Below are positions 16,276 to 24,338 of a stretch of DNA of 64,000 bases, one piece after another; within the stretch, counting starts at the first letter, position 1, and the number at the start of each line of letters is the position of its first letter. Source of the stretch: Kitasatospora sp. NBC_01246 (GTDB lineage Bacteria; Actinomycetota; Actinomycetes; Streptomycetales; Streptomycetaceae); contig NZ_CP108484.1 of the NCBI RefSeq assembly GCF_036226505.1, forward strand, positions 4,340,001-4,404,000, read 5' to 3'. Below the pieces are notes generated by a model. The model did not search any database. It was not told the origin of the DNA and saw only the letters and a program-made list of their open reading frames with translations. Made by a program: the position numbers and the translations under genes.

Positions 16276-17370
16276 CTACCGGCCCGGCGCGCGGTGCGGG
16301 CCGGGCCGCCCCTCGGACAGTTGGCCGGCCGACGGGTCGGCCGGCCGGCGGCCGAAGCGCCCGTACGGCACCGAACGCGGCTGCGGCACCAGGCCGAGGC
16401 CCAGCCCCAGCTCGCGGCCGAGCTCCCGGCCCAGCTCCCGTTCGCGGCCGCGGCCGCCCTCCGCCGCCCGCTGCGGCTCCGGCCTGCGGCCCGCCTCCGG
16501 ACCCGCCGACACCGGCGAAGGGACCGAAGGGACGGAAGGAACGGAAGACCTGCCGGCCGGCACCGGTGAGGCAGCCGGTCCGGACGGCCCCGGCCCACCC
16601 GACCGGGCGGCCGGCGGCGCGGCCACCGGCGCCGCGTCGAGCCCGGCGGTCAGCAGCGGCAGCACCCCCACCGACTCCTCCGACTCCCCGGTCAGCCCGG
16701 CCAGCGCCCGCACGGTGAACAGGTTGTACTCGCAGACGATCCGGTGCGCGCCCGCGAGGTCCTCCCGCTCGATCGCCTCGACCAGCTCGACGTGGCGGTC
16801 CCAGCAGAACCCGCCCAGCGTCGGCATCGCCCGCAGGTACGGCGCGGCGAACATCCAGGACTGCACCCGGAGCCAGTCCAGGTAGTCCCCGATCCGGCGG
16901 TTGCCGAGCAGGCCGGCGACCTCCTGCCAGAACCGGCGGTCGCAGCCCACCATGACGTCCAGGTTGCCCGCCCGGACCGCACCGACCGCCGCGTCCGCCC
17001 GGCGGCGCAGCGAGGGCAGCCGGGCGGCGTCCGGTGTCGCCGGGCGGACCGCGAGCTGGCGGAAGCAGCTGTCGGTGAGCAGCACCCGGGACTCGAAGAT
17101 CTCCAGGAAGTCGGCCCAGCCGAACTCGGGCACCGTGAAGCCGCGGTGGTGCTCGGCCCGGAGCAGCCCCTGCGCGCCGAGGTCCACCAGCGCCTCGCGG
17201 GCCGGGGTCGCGGAGACGCCGTACAGCTCGGCGATCTCCTTGACGGTGAAGTTGCGGCCGGCCGCCAGCCGGCCGGCCATCATCTCCTCGCGCAGCGCGC
17301 CGGCGATCTGCTCGCGCAGGCTGTTGCGCTGGATCACGGTGCTGGTGTCGCCTGCGCCGGTGCCGTACAT
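16276..17370 (-). CDS. GntR-family (FadR/FCD-like) transcriptional regulator with long C-terminal tail
   Basis: The winged helix is at about residues 8-80: NSLREQIAGALREEMMAGRL, then FTVKEIAELYGVSATPAREALVDLGAQGLLRAEHHRGFTV. The effector domain (about 85-250) is all-helical, FCD-like, with ILL..DSCFRQLA and a conserved RRFWQEV/CDRHVELVEAIE pattern. From about residue 265 an extra tail of about 100 residues follows, Pro/Ser/Arg-rich, with VPS triplets and three RELG repeats; this is not usual in the family. The ATG at 17370 has GAGGAGG eight bases upstream and is preferred to upstream frames. The ligand is unknown; the neighbouring amidase gene is a candidate target. Confidence 0.88.
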   Translation of the reverse strand: MYGTGAGDTSTVIQRNSLREQIAGALREEMMAGRLAAGRNFTVKEIAELYGVSATPAREALVDLGAQGLLRAEHHRGFTVPEFGWADFLEIFESRVLLTDSCFRQLAVRPATPDAARLPSLRRRADAAVGAVRAGNLDVMVGCDRRFWQEVAGLLGNRRIGDYLDWLRVQSWMFAAPYLRAMPTLGGFCWDRHVELVEAIEREDLAGAHRIVCEYNLFTVRALAGLTGESEESVGVLPLLTAGLDAAPVAAPPAARSGGPGPSGPAASPVPAGRSSVPSVPSVPSPVSAGPEAGRRPEPQRAAEGGRGRERELGRELGRELGLGLGLVPQPRSVPYGRFGRRPADPSAGQLSEGRPGPHRAPGR

Positions 17371-17528
17371 GCGCGCGACCTCCTCGGGCAGGCTCGACGG
17401 TCTGCCTCGGGACAGGCCGGCTGAAGAACGGCGGGTAACACGACGAAGGCTCATCTTCTCAAAAATGCCGCCGCCCCGTACAAGCCTCCCGTATGCCCCG
17501 GAAAGCCCCGCTCACCCGGCCGGGGGCG

Positions 17529-18341
17529 TCACCGCTGGACGGGGGCCGGGATGCCCAGCAACCGGTCCCGGTGGACCGGGAACTCGGCGCGGGCCTTGCC
17601 CACCTCCGCGGGGTCGAAGTCCACGGTCAGCACCTCCTCGCCGGCGCCCGCCTCGGCCAGCACCCGGCCCCACGGGTCCACCACGATGCTGTGGCCGGCC
17701 TGCTCGACCCCGCCGTGCGTCCCGGCGGTGTTGCAGGCCAGGACGTAGGCCTGCTCCTCGACCGCGCGGGCCCGGCTCAGCAGCGTCCAGTGCTCGCGCC
17801 GCCGCGCCGGCCAGGCCGCCGGCACCACCATCAGCTGGGCGCCCGCGTCCAGCAGCGCCCGGAACAGCTCGGGGAACCGCAGGTCGTAGCAGGTCGCCAG
17901 GCCGAGCGTGGCGAAGTCGGTGGCGGCGGTGACGATCTCCTGCCCGGCACCCATCACCACCGCCTCGCCGCTGTCGAAGCCGAAGCGGTGGATCTTGCGG
18001 TAGGTGTGCACGAGCTCGCCGTCCGGGGCGAACAGCAGCGAGGTGTTGTAGATCGGCCCGTCCGGGTCGCGCTCGACGATCGACCCGGCGTGCAGCCAGA
18101 CCCCGGCCGCCTTCGCGGCGGCGGCCATCGCGTCCGAGGTGGGCCCGTCCAGCGCCTCGGCGCCGTCCGACCAGAGGTCGTACGCGAAACCGCCCAGCGC
18201 CCACAGCTCCGGCAGGACCACCAGGTCGGCCCCCTGCTGGGCACGGACCAGGGCCGCCGCGCGGGCCCGCCGCTCGGCGGGCGGCTCGGCGTCGGAGACC
18301 GCGAGTTGGATCAATGAAGCGCGCACAGTACCACCGTCCAC
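17529..18341 (-). CDS. Carbon-nitrogen hydrolase (nitrilase superfamily, Nit2/omega-amidase-like)
   Basis: A 270-aa nitrilase-fold enzyme cleaving non-peptide C-N bonds, cytoplasmic. The catalytic triad is visible: Glu in VVLPELWALGGF, Lys in TYRKIHRFGF and Cys in LATCYDLRFPELFRALLDAGAQ. SIVVDPWGRVLAEAG is the usual C-terminal strand. The DLRFPE setting favours a Nit1/Nit2 (deaminated glutathione or omega-amide) role over nitrile hydrolysis, but substrate assignment needs biochemistry. The GTG at 18341 has AGGA eight bases upstream; a GTG at 18326 would remove five residues. It is divergent from the MDMPI gene. Confidence 0.9.
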   Translation of the reverse strand: MDGGTVRASLIQLAVSDAEPPAERRARAAALVRAQQGADLVVLPELWALGGFAYDLWSDGAEALDGPTSDAMAAAAKAAGVWLHAGSIVERDPDGPIYNTSLLFAPDGELVHTYRKIHRFGFDSGEAVVMGAGQEIVTAATDFATLGLATCYDLRFPELFRALLDAGAQLMVVPAAWPARRREHWTLLSRARAVEEQAYVLACNTAGTHGGVEQAGHSIVVDPWGRVLAEAGAGEEVLTVDFDPAEVGKARAEFPVHRDRLLGIPAPVQR

Positions 18342-18498
18342 GGCAAGAGTCCTACGATCGTCACTCGAAAGCGCTGCCCTGTTCTCACCCGGCAGCGTAA
18401 CGTGCGGTTAGCGTGTGCGCCCGGAAGCCGGACTTTCCCGTCCGACCCGAAAACAGGGCGCGCGTGGCAAGGCAGCTGACGGAGGGCCGGAGATTCCC

Positions 18499-19320
18499 GT
18501 GACGGACAACCAGACCGTGCAGGCTTACACCGAGGCGTGGACGCAGTCCATCGAATCGATATCGGAGCTGGTGGCCCCTCTCCCGGAGGGCTCCTGGAAC
18601 CGGGCCACCGAGTGCCCCGGCTGGTCGGTCCGGGACATCGTCTCGCACGTCATCGCCGTCGAGTCCGAGCTGCTCGGCGACCCCCGCCCGATCCACTCGC
18701 TCCCCCGCGACCTGCGCCACGTCACCACCGAGTTCGCCCGCTACATCGAGCTGCCGGTCGACAAGCGCCGCTGCCACACCGCGCTGGAGATGACCGGCGA
18801 GCTGGAGTACACGATCATCCGCCGCTCGCGGGCGCTGCGCAACGCCCGGCAGACCCCGTCCGAGCCGGTCCGCTTCCCGGGCGGCCCGCTCAGCCGCGAC
18901 CTGCCGTACCACGAGCTGCTGCGCCACCGGGCCTTCGACGTCTGGGTGCACGAGCAGGACCTCCGCCGGGCCCTCGCGGTGCCGGGCAACCTCGCCTCCC
19001 CGGCCGCGCTGCTCGCCCGGGACGTGCTGCTGGAGTCGCTGCCCAAGGCCGTCGCCCACCGGGCCGGCGCCCCGGCCGGGACGGCCCTGGTGCTGGACGT
19101 CACCGGCCCGGTCGAGTTCCTGCGCACCGTCCGGGTCGACGCCGCCGGCCGCGGCACGGTCGACGAGTCGATCAGCCTCGCCCCCGACGTGCAGCTCACG
19201 ATGGACTGGGAGACGTACGTCCGGCTCGCCTGCGGCCGCGGCCGCCCGGGCCCGGTCACCGTCGAGGGCGACCAGGAGCTGGCCTCGCGGGTGCTGGCCA
19301 ACTTCGCCGTCACGGTCTGA
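18499..19320 (+). CDS. Maleylpyruvate isomerase family mycothiol-dependent (DinB-like) protein
   Basis: The 273-aa protein has the actinobacterial MDMPI/DinB four-helix bundle: W/E/CPGWSVRDIVSHVIAVESELLGD near residue 35-58, and a metal-binding His in DLPYHELLRHRAFDVWVHEQDLRRAL near 155; the third ligand is the first His of that run. The C-terminal SCP2-like region includes DVQLTMDWETYVRLACGRG. Such proteins use mycothiol as cofactor for isomerisation, conjugation or detoxification; this one's substrate is unknown. The GTG at 18499 has GGAG six bases upstream. Ino1 at 59419 belongs to mycothiol synthesis. Confidence 0.85.
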   Translation: MTDNQTVQAYTEAWTQSIESISELVAPLPEGSWNRATECPGWSVRDIVSHVIAVESELLGDPRPIHSLPRDLRHVTTEFARYIELPVDKRRCHTALEMTGELEYTIIRRSRALRNARQTPSEPVRFPGGPLSRDLPYHELLRHRAFDVWVHEQDLRRALAVPGNLASPAALLARDVLLESLPKAVAHRAGAPAGTALVLDVTGPVEFLRTVRVDAAGRGTVDESISLAPDVQLTMDWETYVRLACGRGRPGPVTVEGDQELASRVLANFAVTV

Positions 19321-19336
19321 CGACCCGGCGCGGCCC

Positions 19337-19363
19337 GCACGGCCCCGGCCGCGCCGGCCGTGC
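19337..19363. terminator. Possible terminator between convergent genes
   Basis: GCACGGC at 19337-19343 pairs with GCCGTGC at 19357-19363, with further GGCC-rich pairing inside. It lies 16 bases after the MDMPI stop and before the convergent MFS gene. Confidence 0.45.
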
Positions 19364-19391
19364 CGAACGGCCGGTTGTCGGAGGCGGGCCG

Positions 19392-20822
19392 TCAGACGCC
19401 CGCCGCCGCGCCCCGCTCCCGCTCGGCGACCTTGCGCCGCAGCCGCAGGATCATCAGGGTGCCCGCCGCGAGCGGCACGTAGAGCCAGCAGAAGGCCCAG
19501 CGGAAGGCGTCGGCGGAGTAGCCGCCGGTGCCGGCCGGGGTGAGGGCGTCCAGGAGGACGCCGATGCCGAACAGGGTGATCATCGTGCCGATGAAGCCCC
19601 CCATGTTGACGATCCCGGAGGCGGTGCCGAGCCGCTCCACGGGGTTGCGCGCACGGGCGTAGTCCAGACCGACCAGCGAGGCCGGGCCGTTGCTGCCCAT
19701 CACCAGGATGATCCCGACCAGCAGCCAGAGCGGTGGGTGCCCGCCCGGCCAGGCCAGCACCAGCGCCCAGCCGAGCGCGGTGGCGGCGATCACGGTGAGC
19801 ACGATCGGCATCCGGGCCCGGGCGGTGCGCGAGAGCACCCGGCCGAAGAGGAGGCCGAAGGACATGTTGGCGAGCACCAGCAGGGTCAGCAGCCCGCCCG
19901 CCGCGGTGCGCGACATGCCCTGGGCCTCCACCAGGTAGGGCATCCCCCAGAGCAGGCCGAAGGCGTTGCCGGGGAACTGGGTGGTGAAGTGCACCCAGAG
20001 GCCGAGCCTGGTGCCGGGCTCCGACCACGCCAGCCGGACCTGCCGGCCCACGCCCGGCCGGAGCGGCGCGCCCCCCGGCCCGACGCCCCCCGGCCCGGCG
20101 GCCGCGGCCCGCTGCGGCGCGCCCGCCGGAGCCTCCCGCAGGAAGAGCGCGACCAGCGCGAACACCGCCACTCCGAGCAGCGCGATCGCGGTGAAGGTCG
20201 GGGTCCAGCCCTCCCGGTGCAGGGCGTCGGCGAGGACGACGGTGGTGACCAGGTTCCCGCCCATCCCGGCGAGACCGGTCAGCTGGGCGACGAACGGGTT
20301 CTTCGCGGCCGGGAACCAGCGCGCGGCGATCCGCAGCACGCTGATGAAGGTCATCGCGTCACCGCAGCCGAGCACCGCCCGGGAGGCCAGCGCCGGCCCG
20401 AAGGAGGAGGAGAACGCGAAGGCGAGCTGCCCGGCGCTCAGCAGCAGGACGCCGAGCAGCAGCACCCGGCGCGGGCCGAACCGGTCGACCAGCAGGCCGA
20501 CCGGTATCTGCATCGCCGCGTAGACCAGCACCTGGAGGATCGAGAAGGTGGAGAGCGCGGAGGCGCCGATCGCGAAGCGGTCGGCGGCGTCCAGCCCGGC
20601 CACCCCGAGACTGGTCCGGTGGATCACCGCGAGGACGTACACGCTGACGCCGATGGACCAGGCCAGCCAGGCGGCCCGGCCGCCGGGCGGCGCCGGGATC
20701 CCGGTGGCCGGGGGCACGAGGGCCGCCGGGGGCACGGGGGCCGCCGGGGGCGTCGGCCCGGCGGTGGCCGGGGGAGCGGGAACGGACAGGGGGCGGGCTG
20801 AACTGGCGGGCTCCACGGACAT
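19392..20822 (-). CDS. MFS transporter
   Basis: A 476-aa major facilitator with about 12 membrane helices. The loop 2-3 signature is LLVDRFGPRRVLLLG, and the second half repeats it as GRVLSRTARARMPIVLT. The first about 45 residues form a Pro/Ala-rich cytoplasmic tail with repeated PPA units. The central loop (about 235-265) is Gly/Pro-rich. The general form (GCGDAMTFISVLRIAARWFP) resembles the NNP/sugar-phosphate-like carriers of actinobacteria; the substrate is not assignable. The ATG at 20822 has GGGGA upstream. No regulator is adjacent. Confidence 0.9.
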   Translation of the reverse strand: MSVEPASSARPLSVPAPPATAGPTPPAAPVPPAALVPPATGIPAPPGGRAAWLAWSIGVSVYVLAVIHRTSLGVAGLDAADRFAIGASALSTFSILQVLVYAAMQIPVGLLVDRFGPRRVLLLGVLLLSAGQLAFAFSSSFGPALASRAVLGCGDAMTFISVLRIAARWFPAAKNPFVAQLTGLAGMGGNLVTTVVLADALHREGWTPTFTAIALLGVAVFALVALFLREAPAGAPQRAAAAGPGGVGPGGAPLRPGVGRQVRLAWSEPGTRLGLWVHFTTQFPGNAFGLLWGMPYLVEAQGMSRTAAGGLLTLLVLANMSFGLLFGRVLSRTARARMPIVLTVIAATALGWALVLAWPGGHPPLWLLVGIILVMGSNGPASLVGLDYARARNPVERLGTASGIVNMGGFIGTMITLFGIGVLLDALTPAGTGGYSADAFRWAFCWLYVPLAAGTLMILRLRRKVAERERGAAAGV

Positions 20823-20883
20823 AGTGTCCCCAGATTAGTCATCCCATCATTCGACCCTCGGTCCGGGGCGGGGCGGGCCCGGC

Positions 20884-22116
20884 TCAGCCGGTGACCGTCC
20901 AGGAGACCGTCCTGGTCATGTAGCGGTCGCGGAAGGCCTCGTCCCGGACCCAGTCGGTGGTGTCCCGGACGGTGGCCGTGACGGTGGCGCTCTGCCCCGG
21001 GAACAGGTTCAGCGCGGCGGTGTCCAGCCAGCTGCGGTCCGGCGCCTGCGGCTCCACCGCGGCGCCGTCCACCTTCCAGTCCACCTGCAGCGCGCGGGTC
21101 CCGACCAGCGGCAGCGGCCGGACCTCCAGCCGGGGGCGGCCGGTCACCTCGCCCGGGGCGGGCACGGGTGTGTCGGTCGGCCGGATCCGGCGGTAGATCT
21201 CCTCGATGATCGCCTCCCGCGAGGGCAGGTTGTAGGCCCCGCCGAGGGTGCGCATCACCGAGTCCTGGGTGGGCCGGTAGATCCCGTTGGCGCTGCGGTA
21301 GGCGCCGATCGTGCCGCCGCCGTCCGGGGACTCCGCGCCCAGCCAGCGCCACCACTTGGTCTGCTTGCGGCGCATGTCGTCGGCGTTCTCGGTGGCGAGG
21401 TTGGGGTAGTCGGCGTCGTCCGGCGCGCTGTCGTACTCGTCACCGAGGTCGCCCACGGTGTGCCCTATCTCGTGCTGGATGATCCGCCCCGCGTCCGGGC
21501 TGCCGCCGGCCAGGGTCGTCACCCCGGTGCCGCCGGCACCCCCGTACTCGCTGGAGTTGGCCAGCGCGATCAGGTACTGCGGGCCGTCGCCCTCGCCGGC
21601 GTAGCGCGCGGTGGCGGCCTCGTCGGCGCAGAGCAGCCGGGCGGTGCCCTCGCACCAGAAGTGCATGCCGAGCGGGGTCCCGGGGTTGCGGCCCCGGCTC
21701 TCGGTCTCGGCGATGCCGGAGTCCGCCGAGACGACCTCGACCCGCCTTATGTTGAAGAACCCCTGGTAGCTGCGGAACGGCTCGATCTCCATCAGTGCCC
21801 GCCAGGCCCGGTCGGCCTGGGCGCGGAAGAGCTCCTGCTCGTCCGCGCTGTAGCCGTCGCCGAGCAGCACCAGCGTGATCCGGTTCGCCGGGTCCCCGGT
21901 CCGCCTTATGTCGACGGTCGGGGCGGCGCCGGCCGCGCGGAGGTCGGCCCGCCGGGCGGTGTGCGGCGGCACCGCCCGGTCGGCGGGGGCACCCGGCCCG
22001 ATCACCCCGAAGGGCGAGGGACCGGCCAGCTCCAGGGCGGCGGGCAGTACGGCGGTGGACACCAGCACGAGCGCGGCCAGACTCCGGACGAGCCGGCCAG
22101 GGTTGCCAGGCGGCAT
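20884..22116 (-). CDS. Secreted M64-family (IgA peptidase-like) metallopeptidase
   Basis: A 410-aa exported zinc peptidase. Residues 1-31 form a Sec signal (RLVRSLAALVLVSTAVLPAALELAG). The catalytic domain starts near TVDIRRTGDPANRITLVLLGDGYSADE and has the zinc motif QHEIGHTVGDLGDEY at 214-228 (HExGH, third ligand in the DE). The C-terminal about 110 residues (RPRLEVRPLPLVG onward) look like a beta-sandwich. M64 proteins in Streptomyces are of unknown physiological substrate. The promoter region includes an inverted repeat at 22237-22289. Confidence 0.9.
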   Translation of the reverse strand: MPPGNPGRLVRSLAALVLVSTAVLPAALELAGPSPFGVIGPGAPADRAVPPHTARRADLRAAGAAPTVDIRRTGDPANRITLVLLGDGYSADEQELFRAQADRAWRALMEIEPFRSYQGFFNIRRVEVVSADSGIAETESRGRNPGTPLGMHFWCEGTARLLCADEAATARYAGEGDGPQYLIALANSSEYGGAGGTGVTTLAGGSPDAGRIIQHEIGHTVGDLGDEYDSAPDDADYPNLATENADDMRRKQTKWWRWLGAESPDGGGTIGAYRSANGIYRPTQDSVMRTLGGAYNLPSREAIIEEIYRRIRPTDTPVPAPGEVTGRPRLEVRPLPLVGTRALQVDWKVDGAAVEPQAPDRSWLDTAALNLFPGQSATVTATVRDTTDWVRDEAFRDRYMTRTVSWTVTG

Positions 22117-22236
22117 ACGGGTGCGTCCTCGGGGATCCGGTCACCCGGCGTCGCCCGGGTGGTGGACGCGAAGACGTACCCGGACCGGCGTGTCACCCTC
22201 ACCGTCCGGCGAAAATGTCACCGCCCTGGCCGAACG

Positions 22237-22289
22237 ACCCGAATCACCCCGGTCATACCTATGAGTCCGATCAGGTGGATGATTCGGGT
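22237..22289. repeat. 10-bp inverted repeat upstream of the M64 gene
   Basis: ACCCGAATCA (22237-22246) and TGATTCGGGT (22280-22289) are perfect inverted copies with 33 bases between. Centres are 43 bp apart, about four helical turns, which fits two half-sites on one DNA face. Located between benE and the M64 gene. Confidence 0.5.
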
Positions 22290-22405
22290 GGCCCGTGACC
22301 CACCAGCGCCACCTCCGGCGGAGCCGGCCCACTCCGTGGCCCCCGGCCGAGCACTCCACCGGCCGAGCACACCACCGGCCTGGGGCGCCCCAGCCGCGCA
22401 ACGCC

Positions 22406-23638
22406 TCAGCCGCGCCGCTTCGGCCCCGCCCGGAGCACCAGATGGGTGCCCAGCCCGAGCAGCAGCCCCCAGAACGCCGAGCCGATGCCGAGCAGGCTCA
22501 TCCCGGAGGCCGAGGCCAGGAAGGTCACCACCGCCGCGTCCCGACCGCCCTCGTCGGCGACGGCCGCGGCCAGGCTGCCCTGGAGCGAGGCCAGCAGGGC
22601 GACCCCGGCGATCACCGCGATCAGCTCTTTCGGCAGACCGGTGAACAGGCTCACCAGCAGCCCACCGAAACTGCCCACCAGCACGTAGAGCAGACCCGCC
22701 GACATCCCGGCGACGTAGCGGCGCCGCGGATCGGGGTGGCTCTCCGGCCCGGCGCAGATCGCCGCGGTGATCGCGGCCAGGTTCACCCCGGGCGAGCCGA
22801 ACGGCGCCAGCAGGACGGAGACCCCGCCGGTGGCCCCGATCAGCAGCCGGTCGTCCGGCTGGTAGCCGAAGGCCCGCATCACCCCCAGGCCGGGGGCGTT
22901 CTGCGAGGCCAGCGCCACGATGGTGAGCGGCAGCGCCAGCCCCACCATGGCCGGCCCGGAGAAGGCCGGCACGGTGAACACCGGCACGGTCGGCCCGCCG
23001 GACCCGAGGTGCACCGGCAGCCCGACGGTGACCGCCGCCAGCACCCCGCCGGCCAGCAGCGCGACCGGTACGGCGTACCGCGGCGCCAGCCGCTTCGCCA
23101 GCAGGAAGGCCGCGAAGCTGCCGAGCACCAGGACGGGCGCGCCGTGGACGGCGCCGAAGATGCCGGCGCCGAAGGAGAACAGGATGCCCGCCAGCATCGC
23201 GTTGACGATCCCGGCCGGGATCGCGGCGATCAGCCGGCCGAACAGCCCGGTGACACCGAACAGGGTCACCAGCGCCCCGCTCACGAGGAAGGCGCCGACC
23301 GCCTCCCGGTAGGGGTACGCGCCGAGGCTGGTGACCAGCAGCGCGGCGCCCGGCGTGGACCAGGCGGTGATCACCGGCGTCCTGGTCCACCAGCTGAGCA
23401 GCAGACCGGGCAGCCCGCTGCCGATGGCCACCGCCCAGATCCAGGAGGCCGTGTGCGCCTCGTCCAGCCGCCCGGCCGAGGCCGCCGCGAGCACCACCAC
23501 GAGCGGGCCGGAGAACGACACCGCGATGCACACCAGCCCGGCCAGGAGGGCGGGGAGGGAGACGTCCCGCCGCAGCGAGCGGCGCTCCTCGGGGTCGGTC
23601 CGACTGTCCGCCGAACGGGTTATCAGCTCCTCTGCCAT
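22406..23638 (-). CDS. benE: Benzoate/H+ symporter BenE-family transporter
   Basis: A 410-aa membrane carrier of the BenE family, which imports benzoate (or related aromatic acids) with protons. About 12 helices are visible. Family-typical segments include PVITAWSTPGAALLVTS, GIVNAMLAGILFSFGAGIFGA, ALASQNAPGLGVMRAFGYQPDDRL and LAPFGSPGVNLAAITAAICAGPESHPDPRRRYVAGM. No ben/cat catabolic genes are nearby, so the real substrate may differ. The gene is separated from the M64 gene by about 290 bp and reads divergently from the small surface protein. Confidence 0.9.
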   Translation of the reverse strand: MAEELITRSADSRTDPEERRSLRRDVSLPALLAGLVCIAVSFSGPLVVVLAAASAGRLDEAHTASWIWAVAIGSGLPGLLLSWWTRTPVITAWSTPGAALLVTSLGAYPYREAVGAFLVSGALVTLFGVTGLFGRLIAAIPAGIVNAMLAGILFSFGAGIFGAVHGAPVLVLGSFAAFLLAKRLAPRYAVPVALLAGGVLAAVTVGLPVHLGSGGPTVPVFTVPAFSGPAMVGLALPLTIVALASQNAPGLGVMRAFGYQPDDRLLIGATGGVSVLLAPFGSPGVNLAAITAAICAGPESHPDPRRRYVAGMSAGLLYVLVGSFGGLLVSLFTGLPKELIAVIAGVALLASLQGSLAAAVADEGGRDAAVVTFLASASGMSLLGIGSAFWGLLLGLGTHLVLRAGPKRRG

Positions 23639-23853
23639 GGCGGCAGTATCGCGGAGCGGGCACCGGCGGCGGGCCTTTCGAAGAATCCCGGAGGACTTCC
23701 GGATCCACCCGCAACCTCCGGCGGGGCCGCGCGTCCTTGGAAGTGGAGGGCTGGAGAGCGAGCCGGGAAGCGCCGGGGGGCGCTACCGGCCGACGGGGGC
23801 AGGACCGGCCACCTCCACCCACCATCGGCTTCATGACTGCGGGGAGTCACGTC

Positions 23854-24243
23854 GTGCGCATGCCTGTTTTCTCCACTTATGCGAAGAATGCCCGCCCGCG
23901 CTCCACCCGCCGCCGGCTCGCGAGCGTCGCCGTCGCCGTCGTCCTCGCCGGCTCCGTGCACCTGCTCGCCACCGAGACCGCCTCGGCCCACGGGCCCGGC
24001 CCCGGCACGTCGGCCGTCTGGCAGGTGTCCGGACCGCCCGCCCCGACGGCGACCCTCGGCGCTCCCGGGGCCGCCGTCGGCGCGCCCGCCTTCGGCCCCA
24101 CCGCCGGCGGGCCGACCGGCATGCCGGAGCAGGCCCCGACCGGCACCGCCGTCGGGATCCTGACGGCCGGTCTCGGCGCCGTGCTGCTCGTGCTCGGCCT
24201 GGGCGTCCGGTACGCCGGGCGCCGGCTGCGCGCCGCGCGCTAA
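23854..24243 (+). CDS. Small exported membrane-anchored protein
   Basis: About 129 aa. The N-terminus has Arg-rich residues then a hydrophobic core LASVAVAVVLAGSVHLLATETASAHG, a Sec signal with an AxA-type site before HG. The middle (about 70 residues) is Gly/Pro/Ala-rich with APTATLGAPGAAVGAPAFGP. The C-terminus is a membrane helix (AVGILTAGLGAVLLVLGLGVRYAG) followed by a basic RRLRAAR stop-transfer tail. No family recognised; a surface-exposed anchored spacer protein is the simplest reading. I chose the GTG at 23854 (GGGGAG seven bases upstream); ATG 23860 and 23833 are alternatives. Uses the stop TAA. Confidence 0.65.
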   Translation: MRMPVFSTYAKNARPRSTRRRLASVAVAVVLAGSVHLLATETASAHGPGPGTSAVWQVSGPPAPTATLGAPGAAVGAPAFGPTAGGPTGMPEQAPTGTAVGILTAGLGAVLLVLGLGVRYAGRRLRAAR

Positions 24244-24248
24244 GGCTC

Positions 24249-24275
24249 GTCCGGTGTCCGGTGTCCGGTGTCCGG
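24249..24275. repeat. Short tandem repeat (7-bp unit x 3.9)
   Basis: GTCCGGT is repeated head to tail almost four times just after the stop of the small surface protein gene and before its terminator. Confidence 0.8.
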
Positions 24276-24282
24276 AAAGGCC

Positions 24283-24324
24283 GAAGGGCCCTGCTCCGCA
24301 CTGTCGTGCGGAGCAGGGCCCTTC
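24283..24324. terminator. Bidirectional terminator between the surface-protein gene and bkdC
   Basis: A perfect 19-bp stem (24283-24301 with 24306-24324; GAAGGGCCCTGC core) with a TGTC loop lies between convergent genes and serves both. Confidence 0.92.
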
Positions 24325-24338
24325 CTCGGTCCGGCCGG

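Noticed and set aside
22406..23638. BenE as part of a benzoate degradation cluster
   Set aside because: No ben or cat enzyme genes nearby; the M64 protease and a small surface protein flank it.
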